Source: Aradus depressus (lineage: Eukaryota > Arthropoda > Insecta > Hemiptera > Aradidae). Taken from it: DNA of 64,000 nt. A program made the translations under genes and the position numbers. Below are positions 20,581 to 31,352 of the stretch, in pieces. The notes below the pieces were generated by a model, which saw only the letters and a program-made list of their open reading frames with translations, was not told where the DNA came from and ran no database searches. Position 1 is the stretch's first letter; every line of letters starts with the position of its first letter. The DNA lies in the NCBI GenBank assembly GCA_963662175.1, contig OY759214.1:98418115-98482114 (forward strand), written 5' to 3'.

Positions 20581-20860
20581 CGGAGGGCGCTGGTAGCTCA
20601 ATGGTATGCTTGATTATCAAGCTCAAAAGACCCTTAGGTTTTTTATTTGTGAAGTGAAAAAATCATGAGCTCGCCGTCCTTTAGATGGGACTTTAAGCGA
20701 TGGTCCCCGAGCCTGTACCATGTCAGGTACTCGTTAAGGTAGGCAACAGAACTTCCACTGTACTGTGTTGGGCTCATGTCCACCAGAGCGACGAAAAAGA
20801 TGGAAAAAGGGTATATGACCTCGTAGTTGAAGCACGGATATGAGTCACAACTAACTATAA
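20581..20860 (+). mobile_element. SINE-A copy lacking the B box
   Basis: Head GAGGGCGCTGGTAGCTCAAT, then a deletion joins AAGCTCAAAAG to CCCTTAGG, removing the B box. The body and GAGTCACAACTAACT tail follow. Confidence 0.85.
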
Positions 20861-20879
20861 AAAAGTGCTGATGAATCAC

Positions 20880-21008
20880 CCGCTATTTACTTTCCAACAC
20901 GAATTTATCAATCACATTGTCTCTCCCCTCCACAGCCAATTGGCCGTTTGGGCCAAAGCTCAATATATGACGTACATAGTGGCTTCTCAATCCTCATACT
21001 AAATCTAA
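20880..21008 (-). repeat. RepC fragment
   Basis: AATCACCCGCTATTTACTTT, CACGAATTTATCAATCAC and AATCCTCATACTAAATC match the RepC end. Confidence 0.6.
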
Positions 21009-21051
21009 GTTGAGGAACGCGGACATATTGTGGAAACTTGTAATAAATGAA

Positions 21052-21966
21052 TAAAACAAACTTATTTTTTGAAATATTGTCTATTCCACTAAAGATATAT
21101 ATACATATATAACTACCGGTTTCGGCTTTATACCATCGTCAGGTCTAGTTATGAACTAAGTTAGTTTGCAGAGAGCGACCCTTCAAATACATCTCAGGTG
21201 AAAGGGTGCTATTAAAACTTGGGAGTCCCCCGGCTGTACCGTTAGCTATCTCATGAAATATTTCCTAACAATACTTAGTTCTAAATTTACATAAAACAAT
21301 ATCATTAGACTAATACATGGAAAAATAACAAATAAATAAGTAAAAATACAAATAAATAATAAAAATAGAAATACAATTAATAATAATATTAAGATTTAGA
21401 TAGCATGAAACATGTATGTGGAACCAAATAGTAATAACAGATAATACAAACATATATGTGGAAACAGAACTGGTTCATGGTGTTAACAAAGGGGAATAGT
21501 TGAAATAAATTTGGTCATTCATGCAAATGTTCCTTTTGGTAGCTTTATTTATTTCTAATTGTTCTAAGCTATCAAGTAGCCTGCTTTTTGAGCAATAATG
21601 GTACTACTTGGTTCCACATATATGTTTCATGTTGTCTAAATCTTAATATTATTATTAATTTTATTTCTATTTTTATTATTTATTTGTATTTTTACTTATT
21701 TATTTGTTATTTTCCCCGTATTAGTCTAATGATATTGTTTTATGTAAATTTAGAACTAAGTTTTGTTAGGAAATATTTCATGAGATAGCTAACGGTACAG
21801 CCGGGGGACTCCCAAGTTTTAATAGCACCCTTTCACCTGAGATGTATTTGAAGGGTCGCTCTCTGCAAACTAGACCTGACGATGGTGTAAGGCCGAAACC
21901 GGTAGTTTTATTTTTATAAATATCTTTAGTGGAATAGACAATATTTCAAAAAATAAGTTTGTTTTA
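21052..21966. mobile_element. Large RepD foldback, ~380-bp arms
   Basis: Left arm 21052-21440 and right arm about 21597-21966 are close reverse complements: ACTACCGGTTTCGGC..., CGACCCTTCAAATACATCTC and GGGAGTCCCCCGGCTGTACC all recur inverted. The spacer is about 150 bp. The right arm carries CTGACGATGGTG and then CCGAAACC, a hammerhead-like core. Penelope-like elements have terminal repeats, sometimes inverted, with hammerhead motifs, so a Penelope link is possible. The 66-codon ORF at 21588 is not a gene. Confidence 0.8.
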
Positions 21967-21999
21967 CTCTTACTAAATGTTCTGTCGCAACATTCATTA

Positions 22000-22450
22000 A
22001 ACAGCAATGATTAGGGTATTTGAGTGACCCACTTCTCTGATACCCCCTTCATATCGAACGATTTCGCGAAAAATTAAGAGGTGCCATCCTTATAGGGTTT
22101 TAAATTTTAATATAAAATTTCATGTCGATACATTCATTACATGGAAAGTTATTGGAATTTTTGAGTTGTGCCCCTCTGCTTCCCCCTCCCCTTCGACTTA
22201 ATAGATATCGTTCTTATAGTGCTTTGAATTCACATATGAAATTTCGTGAGTTTATGTGTTAAGCCTCCCCCCTAATCCCACCCGATTTGACTGAAATCAA
22301 TGTTATCGACCTTAGATGGTTACGGATACGCATGTAAAATTTCGTGTCGATACATTCACAGACAGACTTTAAATTTCATTGAAAACACAACATCGAACAT
22401 TTGACCGATTACATAACTTCCCGTATACTTCGTACATCTGGGGGAGGTAA
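22000..22450 (-). repeat. RepC copy
   Basis: Three internal sub-units: each has a TCGATACATTCA box followed by a C-rich tract. It ends in CCGTATACTTCGTACATC, a worn form of the RepC hairpin. Confidence 0.75.
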
Positions 22451-22959
22451 ATAATGGAAAAAAAATCCTTATCTAACTCTTTAACTATTGATATACATAA
22501 TAAATCTCCTTTTTATCAATCAATCAATGTTGCCAATTGCTCGTCATTGATTTAAATGTCAGTACTTTTTATGTAATACTCGTAAGTAGTTGAAGTAGAT
22601 TAGATATTTGAATGAATTGTCATTCTAAAGCAATATTCTGAAATTTCACATTAATTGTATAAAGTGGGTAAATAATCAAGGATGTAATAAATTAATTAAT
22701 TTATTGTCAATTAATTGTTGACAATAAAAATGTTGTGTATTCAGTAATTATACGTCTCAGTGGTTGTAAAAAGGTCTTAATAAGTATAAGTCGCCCAATA
22801 AACTGATTTATATTGTTTTTTTAGCAAGGTTATTTTTAATTATTTTATCACCAAAAATTTTAAATTACATAACTTTTAGATAATTGATGTAAAGACATTT
22901 TAAATTTTATTGTATAAATCGTAATGGAAACTTTTGGTATGAACTTTACAGTCCCAGGT
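22451..22959. other. AT-rich spacer
   Basis: Nothing recognised. Confidence 0.4.
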
Positions 22960-24560
22960 GTGCGAAGTATAGGGGAAGTTGTTTAATCGGACTAACATTT
23001 TTCTCTGTGCGTGTGTGTCTGTGAACACGATAACTCCCGATAGGACGAATATATCGACACGAAATTTCATATATGAATCTGGAACCCTCTAGCGACGACA
23101 CCTATTATTTTTCACCCAAATCGACCAAATAGGAGGGGGGAGATTAGAGGGAGACTCAACTCAAAAACTGGCTATGTAATGAATGTATCGTCATGAAATT
23201 TCATATTTAAAGTCAAAACCCAATAATAACAAACCTGTCAAATTTTGGGGAAATCGGCAGAGGGGAAGAAGGGGTTCAGGGGAGGGGGCGCAATTCAAAA
23301 ATACTAATAACTGCCGATATAATGAATTTATTGACACAAAATTTAGTATGAGGATTTAGGAGCCCTTATGTAAACGGTCGACTGGTTTTGGAAGGGGAGC
23401 GAAAAGTTAATTGATTAATTCGTTTTGGGGATGTGCATTGCCGGTGACCAAAGGTTTTTTTTTTCTCTGTCTTTTCATTCTCCCCGTGAAAAATATTCTC
23501 TTCCATGAACCTCTCCTACCCTTCAGCCGATTTGGCTGAAAATTGGCTTTTCTATTCTTTTAGCTGATTTGTCATAAATAATCATTAGGTGTCGTTATTA
23601 TGGGGTTCTGGATATACAAAAAAAATTTCGTGTCGATATACTCTTTCTATCGTGTTGGCAACGGAATTTTTATTTTTTTATTTTTGGAATCAGGAGGCCG
23701 GAAAACTTGAAATTTGTTGCTAACACGATAGAAAGAATATATCGACACGAAATTTTGTTTGTGTATCCAGAACGCCATAATAACGACACGTAATGATTAT
23801 TTATGACAAATCAGCTAAAAGAATAGAGAAGCTTAGGGGAAGGGCTTAAAATAAAAAAGCCAATAACTGTCGTAAGGTATCGATATAAAATTTTATATGT
23901 AAATCTAGAACGCCTTAGGACACTACCAATTTTCAGCCAAATCGGCTAAAGGGATGGAGAGGTTCATGGAAGAGAATATTTTTCACGGGGAGAATAAAGA
24001 AAAAAAAGAGAAAATTAAAAAAAAATCGTTGGATCATCGGCAATGTACATCCCCAAAACGAATCAATTTACTTTTCGGTCCCCCTCCAAAACCAGTCGAC
24101 CGTTTACATAGGGGCTCCTAAATCCTCATACTAAATTTTGTGTCAATAAATGCATTACTTCGGCAGTTATTAGTGTTTTTGAATTGCGCCCTCTCCCCTG
24201 AATCCCTCCTCCCCCTCTCCCAATTTCCCTAAAATTTGACACGTTATGTTGTTATTGGGTTTTGACTTTAAATCTAAAATTTCATGTCGATACATTCATT
24301 ACATCGCCAATTGAGCCTCCGCCTAATCTCCCCCCTCCTCTTTGGTCGATTTGAGTGAAAAACCATAGGTGTCGTCGTTAGAGGGTACTAGTTCACATAT
24401 AAAATTTTGTGTCGATATATTCTTTCTATCGTGTTAGCAACTGATTTTTTTTTTTAAATTTTTGGAATCCAGGAGGCCGGAAAACATGAAATTCCGGTGA
24501 AATCTCAACATCGAAATTTTGAACGATTACATATCTCTTTCCCTTTGTGGGAAAGTAAAA
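22960..24560. repeat. RepC inverted pair: ~1.5-kb palindrome
   Basis: A forward RepC starts at 22964 (CGAAGTATAGGGGAAGTTG) and reaches GATTAATTCGTTTTGGGG near 23425. Inverted copies follow, with mirror points near 23710 and again in 24040-24560 (TAACACGATAGAAAGAATAT opposite ATTCTTTCTATCGTGTTAGC). The whole block could fold on itself. No ORF. Confidence 0.75.
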
Positions 24561-25034
24561 ATGGTGAAAAAATTTTATAGCTGCGAAATTCGCTTAAGGC
24601 AGCTATAATGAATTCTACTTTGGCAGTTGAGAGCTAGAAAATAGACAAATCTTGCGTCAGCCAAAACAGCGCTGTTTCTTCAGAAGGTTGAAGTATCTAT
24701 TAGAAGATGTTAGTTCACAATTTCCCCATTACACAATGTAATGTAGTGTTACGTTTGTTGACTCGGGTTTACGTCACCCATTGTCTCATGACCTTCAGTA
24801 GCTCCCGGGCACTTTTGTTCAAAATTATGCATGTGTCAATGTCAAGAGCGAGATAAAAAAATAAATAAAAAATAGCATTTGACTGCAATTCGACGAAAAA
24901 GGAAAATAAGTACATATGTCCAACTTTCGAGGCAATTTGTAGGGTACCGTAAAAGTAAAATGTTTTTAAAAATATGAAATCGAATCAGAAATATGGAAAT
25001 TATAAGTGAAATGAATACAATTTTTCTTCCTATA
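24561..25034. other. Spacer, nothing recognised
   Basis: Mixed composition. I see no coding exon or repeat boundary. Confidence 0.4.
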
Positions 25035-25067
25035 TGGGGGAATGGGGGAGGGGGGGGGGGGGGGGGG
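25035..25067 (+). repeat. G tract
   Basis: Eighteen consecutive G at 25050-25067 preceded by two further G runs. It could form a quadruplex, and its length may be an assembly estimate. Confidence 0.9.
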
Positions 25068-25159
25068 CAAAAATTAGGGGGTCGCGAAAGAGAATATTTT
25101 CTATTAGAACTGAGTGCGATGTCAAAAGACCAAAACGAAAACTTACTGCTATAGAAATA

Positions 25160-25325
25160 AAAGACGTTGTCTTCCCACTGTTTTATTTGTGACCAGAACC
25201 TGTTTTCAACGCAACAGCGTCATCATCAATGGTACATCCCGCCCACACAGCGTGACGGTTAAAGGACAACTGGTTACACTGTTCCGCTTCTGGTCTAAAA
25301 TAAAACAGTGGGAAGACAACGTCTT
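25160..25325. mobile_element. 166-bp MITE with ~37-bp TIRs, TA flanked
   Basis: AAGACGTTGTCTTCCCACTG on the left is mirrored by CAGTGGGAAGACAACGTCTT on the right, continuing to GACCAG/CTGGTC with only a few mismatches. TA lies at both outer edges. Tc1/mariner-type non-autonomous element. The ORF at 25114 is an artefact of it. Confidence 0.85.
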
Positions 25326-25414
25326 TACTATCTAAGTATGAGAAATCTCGTGCCACAACATCTTACTATCACATATGAAAACTTACTGCATTTAGATATG
25401 AAATATAGATAATT

Positions 25415-25700
25415 ATTATGACTCAAGTCCGGGCTTTAACTACGAAGTCATATCGCCTACTACCAGAGCGCTCTTTCGTCACTCTGGTGAACATGAGACC
25501 GACTCTATTGTGGAGTCCTAAATTTTGCCCCTAAATTTTTATTCACCTAGGGTAGGGGTCTTTAACCAATACCTGACATAGTACAGGCTCGGCACCATGG
25601 CTTAACGTCCCATCCGAAAGACGGCATGCTTAAGTTTATTTTACCTCCCAGACAAAATTAACTAAAGGCCTCGGTCGGGTTTTGAACCCACGATCTTGCC
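25415..25700 (-). mobile_element. SINE-A copy, head truncated
   Basis: From GATCTTGCC near 25697 (start of the B-box region GGTTTTGAACCC) to TATGACTCAAGTCCGGGC. The A box is missing. Confidence 0.85.
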
Positions 25701-25829
25701 CTGATATTAAATATATATATTTTTTTTAGAAATTTTATCTTTAACATGGTGACTATGGAGGATCAAAAACATCGTCCTTCAGTCTCCCCCTCCCCCCTCT
25801 TAAAATATATTACGCTTAAAAATATTTTT

Positions 25830-26275
25830 AAAAAATTTGTTGGTGAATCACCGACAATGTACTTCCCCAGCACAAAATAAATCAATTAAGTTTTCACTCT
25901 ACCTTTAAAAGCAATGAAACATAAAAAATCGTTTTATCTGTGAATATGATACCTCCCGGTAGAATGAATGTATCTACAGGAAATTTTATATGTGTATACA
26001 GAACCGCGTTAAGACAACATCTATTGATTTTCAGCCAAATCAGCAAGAGGTAAGGAGGGGATTAGATGGAAGCTGAACATAAAAAGTCTAATAACTGTCG
26101 ATGTAATGAATATATCGACACGAAATTTAGAATCAGAATTCAGTTGTCCCTGTATAAGTCAACTATTGATTTTTAGCCAAAACAGTCGATTGGTTTGAGA
26201 GGGAGAGCGAAAACTTAATTGATTAATTAGTGGTGGAGAAGTACATAGCCGTTGATTCTCTGACGACGTCTTTTT
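25830..26275. repeat. RepC fragments in two orientations
   Basis: 25830-25925 is inverted (GTTGGTGAATCACCGAC), while 25930-26275 is forward and ends with TTGATTCTCTGACGACG. Together they form another head-to-head arrangement. Confidence 0.65.
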
Positions 26276-26629
26276 TATAATTTTGGTACTTCTGAAAGTT
26301 AATAACCGCAATTGTGATAAGATGAACACTGAAGCTAGATAACATCTACTTCTGTCATTGAAAATGCAAATAGTAAGATTTCATGAATGAAATAGGCTTT
26401 GTTAGTTTTCTTCAATGAATTTACTAGTGTCATTCGTTATAACGCCAGTTACTTATATGTTCAGAAACTTCCTACTTTTGAATCTTCTTGTAACTTAAAA
26501 ATTAATTCACACTATAGACTAACTCTTGGCACACTATTTTCAACAACACGAAAACACAACTTTCTTATAACTAATAAAAACTAACTTAAGTAGTTCAAAA
26601 TAAACATCACATTTTTAAAAGTCAATCTA

Positions 26630-26806
26630 ATGTATAATAATATTAGAGAAAGATATTTATCAAAATATATTAAAAACTCTGATGAAGATGAAAGTAATAT
26701 TATTAGAATGTTAGAGATTGTTTCTATAAAGCAAATTAATGATGTCTATTACTATATTCTAAATTCTATTAATTTAAATAGGAAAACATTAAAAAATCTA
26801 ACTTAA
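26630..26806 (+). CDS. 58-codon ORF before an A-rich tail, unknown
   Basis: An ATG-started frame with coding-like, strongly charged and helical text: NNIRERYLSKYIKNSDEDES, NIIRMLEIVSIKQIN. It ends in TAA followed by A-rich DNA, which resembles the end of a LINE ORF. I cannot match it to a family. Confidence 0.25.
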   Translation: MYNNIRERYLSKYIKNSDEDESNIIRMLEIVSIKQINDVYYYILNSINLNRKTLKNLT

Positions 26807-27159
26807 AAAAAAAAACAATGAAATAAAGTTGAGATTTTCATATTAAGTTTTTGTTAAATACTTGTTATTTACAGTTTAAGTACAAAGTGCTTTGATTTAA
26901 TGTGTTTTACTTTGGTTTTATTTAAAGTCATTATAATATGTATATGTATGTACATATGTATATAAAAGCATATATATATATATTTTTTTGTTTTGCATTT
27001 CTCTTGGCTGTATGTATACAAATAATGTGAGCATTTATTATAATATTTATATATTTAGAAATTTATTAAGCTGTAATATTCTTACTTTATTATTATATCG
27101 GATGTATATTCAAATTGTACCCCAACTCTCTACAATAAGCCTTCAATGTAAAAATAAAT

Positions 27160-27310
27160 AAATAAAAGTCAATCCATAACTGAATACTTGAAAACTGGAT
27201 CAAATAACTATAACTAATAAAAATCACCTTAGTTCAAAATAAACATCACATTTTTAAAAATCAATCCATAACTGAATACTAGAAAACTGGATCAAATAAC
27301 TAAAAACAAA
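27160..27310 (+). repeat. Short tandem duplication
   Basis: TCAATCCATAACTGAATACT, then TGGATCAAATAACT occur twice about 93 bp apart. A related piece (AAATAAACATCACATTTTTA) is near 26600. Confidence 0.75.
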
Positions 27311-27479
27311 TATTTGCATCTTAACAAACTGAGCACTGTACACTATCACAACGTATAAAACAGCTGTCTCCATTCTCACTAATGTGGTTTATATAGGATT
27401 TCTAAAGCCCAGAACTCTATAAATTCTCTTTTGTAACTAAACTGGATTTGTCTGGAAGATCTACAAATGATTACTTGAT

Positions 27480-27640
27480 CCAAAACAAATTTTTAGATGA
27501 ATAAACGTCTTCCCATTGATAACTAATATAACTCCATCTTTCCCTTGGACTGATTGGGCTGAAAATCAATGGGAGACTTACGGAATTTTAGATCCTAATG
27601 CAAAATTTCATTTTGTCGAGAGTTATTGTATTCATAGACA
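27480..27640 (-). repeat. RepC fragment
   Basis: GATTGGGCTGAAAATCAATG and GATCCTAATGCAAAATTTCA are a diverged RepC sub-unit. Confidence 0.45.
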
Positions 27641-27810
27641 TTTTTTGATTACAATTCTGCGTTTCAAATCAAAACAAACATTTTGTTCCGTGTCTATTTA
27701 TTATTTATTTTTGTAAATTTATTAATAATAATTTATAATTATAAACTTATATACTACAATATTTATCACAAAATTTGTAATGACACCGGTTAATTTTTTA
27801 TTTTTTTTGT

Positions 27811-27860
27811 ATAGCCTGATGACGAAGGTAGCCTCGAAAGCCGGCTAGCACACAGTAATA
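27811..27860 (+). ncRNA. Hammerhead-like motif
   Basis: CTGATGA at 27816-27822 is followed by a short possible stem II (CGAAGG...CCTCG) and GAAA at 27835-27838, then GCCGGC. CTGATGA plus GAAA is the type hammerhead core. Stems I and III have not been established, so this is a candidate only. Confidence 0.35.
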
Positions 27861-28244
27861 AAATATGTGAGACATCAACCAACGTGTTTAAGTACTAACA
27901 GTTACTGTCTAAACGCATATTTCCGTTACAGCTCTGTTAGATCACAAATCACAGTTTAGTGAACTACAACAAATCCTCTAAGACAGTCCTCAGTCTCTTC
28001 TAAGAGGAAATCTACTTGAATGAATCTCCATTTTGGTGTTGGGATTCATCAGGAAATGTCCGACTGCTAGAATGTCTTCGGGACTTCCCCAATCTCTCAT
28101 TGCCACTTACGTGGACACTGTAATACGCAAGGAAGAGACTGAGGAAAACTAAATTCACAAGCTGACAATTTGAGGTTTTTCCAAACCTTAGCTAAATTAT
28201 TTTTCATTTTTAGGGTTTCATAGTTTTTTTTAAAAAATTGAGGA
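27861..28244. other. Spacer with a small inverted repeat
   Basis: TCCTCAGTCTCTTC near 27992 is mirrored by GAAGAGACTGAGGA near 28131. No gene seen. Confidence 0.4.
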
Positions 28245-28425
28245 CAAATCTATGTATTTCCCCAGCGCGAATTAATCAACAAAGTTCTCTCTCTATCTCT
28301 GAAACCAAACGACCGATTTGGTTGACAATCAGTAGGTGTCTTACTCAGATGTTTCTGAAATCTCATACTAAATTTCGTCTTGATATATACATTATATCGG
28401 AAGTTATTCGATTTTCCATGTTTTT
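28245..28425 (-). repeat. RepC fragment
   Basis: TATTTCCCCAGCGCGAATTA and CTGAAACCAAACGACCGATT are the RepC end in minus orientation. Confidence 0.6.
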
Positions 28426-28439
28426 TTGGTTTTTTTCGA

Positions 28440-28880
28440 GGGCTGATGTGTCACCGCGGCCTAAGTAGGCCTATTGTGTGCCCTGTGTGTGTTGGTCCCT
28501 ACCACAGCCTTGTATCTTTAATAAAGTCCAGGATTCTTCTGCAGGTTCTTTCCATTTCCTGCTTCGGTTCCGTTATGGCAGACCCGAAGCAGTAGAATCT
28601 TCTGCTTTCTAGTGCTCCGCACTTAGAATATGAACCGGTCTCATTTTCCTCGCCACATTTCCTGCACAGAGGGCTTCTAGCGATGCCCATATTGTGCAGG
28701 TGTTTGTTCATGTGACAGCCCTGTCATAGCTCTTAGATCCATTCTGCTCATATTCAGGAGCTCTCGGCTCCTTTTCTCTGAGGGTTCCGCTACAAAGAGT
28801 TTTGGCTGTCTTTGTTTTGGGACCCCTCTCCAGAACTGGATGTGATTCCTGGTCAGCCAACCATTTATTTCATTCTCTCA
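28440..28880 (-). pseudogene. Non-LTR retrotransposon C-terminal fragment with zinc-knuckle-like region
   Basis: Minus-strand text near 28690-28860 reads PKLFVAEPSEKRSRELL and MSRMDLRAMTG. After a one-base shift it continues CHMNKHLHNMGIARSPLCRK, CGEENETGS, CGALESRR and ends near 28500 with RILDFIKDTRLW and a stop. The C..CG...ET....C.AL..R pattern is the C-terminal segment of RNase-H-carrying LINEs of the I/R1/Jockey supergroup. Frameshift and truncation make it non-functional. Confidence 0.75.
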
Positions 28881-29031
28881 TAGGCTTATATATTTTTTTG
28901 ATGAAAAATATCCACTATTTTGCTTTAGGTTCTTTTTCTAGTAAAAATATGGATAATTTTTGACCGAAAAACGTCTTAACCTGAAACTCGAAATTTTTTG
29001 AGTTAGGTCACTGTTCCGGTAAAGGTGCGAT

Positions 29032-29374
29032 GGTTTGGTTTTTATGACTCATGCCAGGGCTTTAACTACGAGGTCATATCGCCTACTACCAGAGCGCTCT
29101 TTCGTCACTCTGGTGGACATGAGCCCGACTCTACTGTGGGAGTCCTAAATTTTGTCTACCCTAAATTTTTATTCATCTAGGGTAGGGGTCTTTAACGAGT
29201 ACCTGACATCGTACAGGCTCGGGACCATTGCTTAACGTCCCATCCGAAGGACGGCGTGCTTAAGTTTATTTTACCTCCCAGATAAAATAAACTAAGGGCC
29301 TCGGTCGGGCTACGAACCCATAACCTTGAGCTCAGAAGTCAAGCACGCATATCACTGAGCTACCGGCGCCCTCA
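29032..29374 (-). mobile_element. Full SINE-A with 14-bp target duplication
   Basis: GGTAAAGGTGCGAT at 29018-29031 is repeated exactly at 29375-29388. The SINE between runs on the minus strand from GAGGGCGCCGGTAGCTCAGT to its tail (AAAAACCAAACC in the sense direction). Confidence 0.95.
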
Positions 29375-29404
29375 GGTAAAGGTGCGATATATAAGTCAAA
29401 TATT

Positions 29405-29475
29405 GGGAGCCATGGTAGCCGTGCGGGCTAGGCTTTGGTTGCATGTCTCACCATGGGTTGCCATGTTTTAATAAT
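29405..29475 (+). mobile_element. SINE-B head fragment
   Basis: GGGAGCCATGGTAGCCGTGC and GCATGTCTCACCATGGGTT match the start of the SINE-B copies at 40925 (minus) and 50150 (plus). Confidence 0.7.
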
Positions 29476-29477
29476 AC

Positions 29478-29645
29478 ATTTATTGACACAATCTTTCATA
29501 TGTAAATTCAAAACTTCTTTAATGACGACAGTTATTAATTTTCAAAGGATTTGGCCGTAGGGGCTCGATTCAAAAACCGTAATAGCTGCCGATGTAGTGT
29601 ATGACACAAGATTTAGCTTAGCCGATCATTCACTGAAGACTTTTT
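29478..29645 (+). repeat. RepC fragment
   Basis: Two RepC sub-units: ATTGACACAATCTTTCATAT and AATAGCTGCCGATGTAGTG. Confidence 0.55.
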
Positions 29646-30208
29646 TTTAATCCATTATTATTAATATTAAGTTTTAATTATTAAACTTATTATTTATTTG
29701 TATCTTTGTATCTACTTCATGCTAGAAACCTTGCAAACATTTTATGGTCTAAAGGCAAGTTCATTGCCATCAAACTGGACTTGAAAAGGAGAAAATAAAA
29801 CCAGATAATAAAAATTATAAGTATTAAGATAAAGAAATTATGAAATGGAGTTTTTTTTTTACCTGATAACCTTTTCTTATCGCATAAAGTATTGAAATTT
29901 TTCCATATATTTTTTCTTAGAATAAAATACGTACGTTATTTATAATTATTAAGGTCCACGATTGATGAGTGTTCAACGTCTATCTTCCCCTGATATATTG
30001 AAAATGATATTAGTGAAACTTTGGTGTAACTTAAAGGATGAAGTGAAGATCCAGCCATAAATCGATGGGGCAAAAATAATAAGGAATACAGCGAAAACGT
30101 AATCGATTAATTCGTGCTGAGGAACTACACTGCCGGTGATTTACCGAAGACTTTTATATCAGATATTCTTGGTTGCTGAACATTTCTCCAATGTTAACGA
30201 ATTGTAAG
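29646..30208. other. AT-rich spacer with a RepC tip
   Basis: 30085-30150 has GATTAATTCGTGCTGAGGAA and GCCGGTGATTTACCG, the RepC 3' end. Otherwise nothing recognised. Confidence 0.45.
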
Positions 30209-30436
30209 CAGCGTTGAATTCAGGTATATCGCCCCCCCCCCCCCCCCCCCCCCCCCTGGAAAATCTGGCTTTTTATTCAAATAATATTTTATAAATAGTT
30301 ATAATTTTTTTAATACTAGGTACGAAGTACGATTTATTGTTTGATATCTGTAATTAAAAACTAGTAGCGAGGAAGCGCTCCTAGTGTCAATAAAGGTAAG
30401 CCTAATTGAACTGAGAACTGATAACATGACCCGTTC

Positions 30437-31015
30437 CAGGGCCGGACTGGCCATCTGACAATTCTGGCAAATGCCAGAGGGGCCGATCCATAGAAAAATA
30501 TCACTTTTTTTTTTATCTAAAAATCGTTTATCTCATCATTAAACATTTCTGGAAGTGTTGAAAATTTAAACTGTTGCGCATAATATGGAATAAAACCAGC
30601 ATGTCACAAGATCACTTGGAGGCTTTTATGCTAATGGCTACGGAAAAAGAAATTTTGGAAAATTTCGATACTGATCAAATCATTGACATTGTAGCAAAAA
30701 AAGTCAGCAAATGAAACAATTGTTAATAGCATAATAAAATGGTAATCAATGTACATAACATTCAATGTTGTTTTAAATTAAATTAAAGCATTTTATATAT
30801 TGTTTGCAACAATTTTCAAGTTTGCATAATTTGTAATTATAATTTAAGTCAATAATTAAATTTTTAATTAAACTCTATCATATTGCATTTATTTACTTTT
30901 CCATTTATATATATATATATATATTTTTTTCATTAAAAGAAGGCCGGTTTGAATGAAATTTTGTGGCCGGTTCCATTAAATTACAGGGCTGAATTTTACC
31001 CCCACTCTGGCCCTG
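30437..31015 (+). mobile_element. Nested hAT element, 579 bp, perfect 8-bp target duplication
   Basis: ACCCGTTC lies at 30429-30436 and 31016-31023. The ends are CAGGGCCGGACTGGCC and, inverted, CAGGGCCAGAGTGG. Eight-base duplications and CAGGG ends are hAT signatures. Confidence 0.92.
30601..30714 (+). pseudogene. hAT transposase C-terminal remnant
   Basis: 37 codons: MSQDHLEAFMLMATEKEILE, then DTDQIIDIVAKK. Dimerising hAT transposases end with M...RL..L..L.IE.E....D...II..FA..K, and the spacing here fits. Everything upstream is gone. Confidence 0.75.
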
Positions 31016-31352
31016 ACCCGTTCTAACAATAAGAAACATTATTTTCAAATTATATTACTCATTTAAGTTAAAGTTTTAGTTGTGTTGTAAAATTCCCAAA
31101 CGAACTACATTTTTTCACATATAACAAAAAAATTATTGAAATAATTTTTATACAGAAACCACACACGAGAATCAAGATACCTTGTCTAATTCATCAAAAA
31201 AAAAGTAAAGATAAACGATTTTATAACCAAAAGTGGGAAACTGTGTTTACTTCTTTAAACAACTGGCTACTTTATATTGTTATTATCCCCCATTAAAATG
31301 CCCCCCCCCCCCCCCTCTGGAAAAAATGTCTGAATTCAACACTGATTTCAAG

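Larger units (their letters stand above)
30209..31344. mobile_element. hAT-like element with C tracts at both ends
   Basis: CAGCGTTGAATTCAG at 30209 is mirrored by CTGAATTCAACACTG ending at 31344. The 8-bp flanks ATTGTAAG and ATTTCAAG match at 6 of 8 positions. Just inside each end lies a C tract (26 C from 30232; 15 C from 31301). A second hAT element is nested inside. Confidence 0.65.

Noticed and set aside
28000..28144. RNase H-like text (VSGNER) on the minus strand
   Set aside because: Only a few residues match, and its order relative to the LINE fragment at 28440-28880 is wrong.
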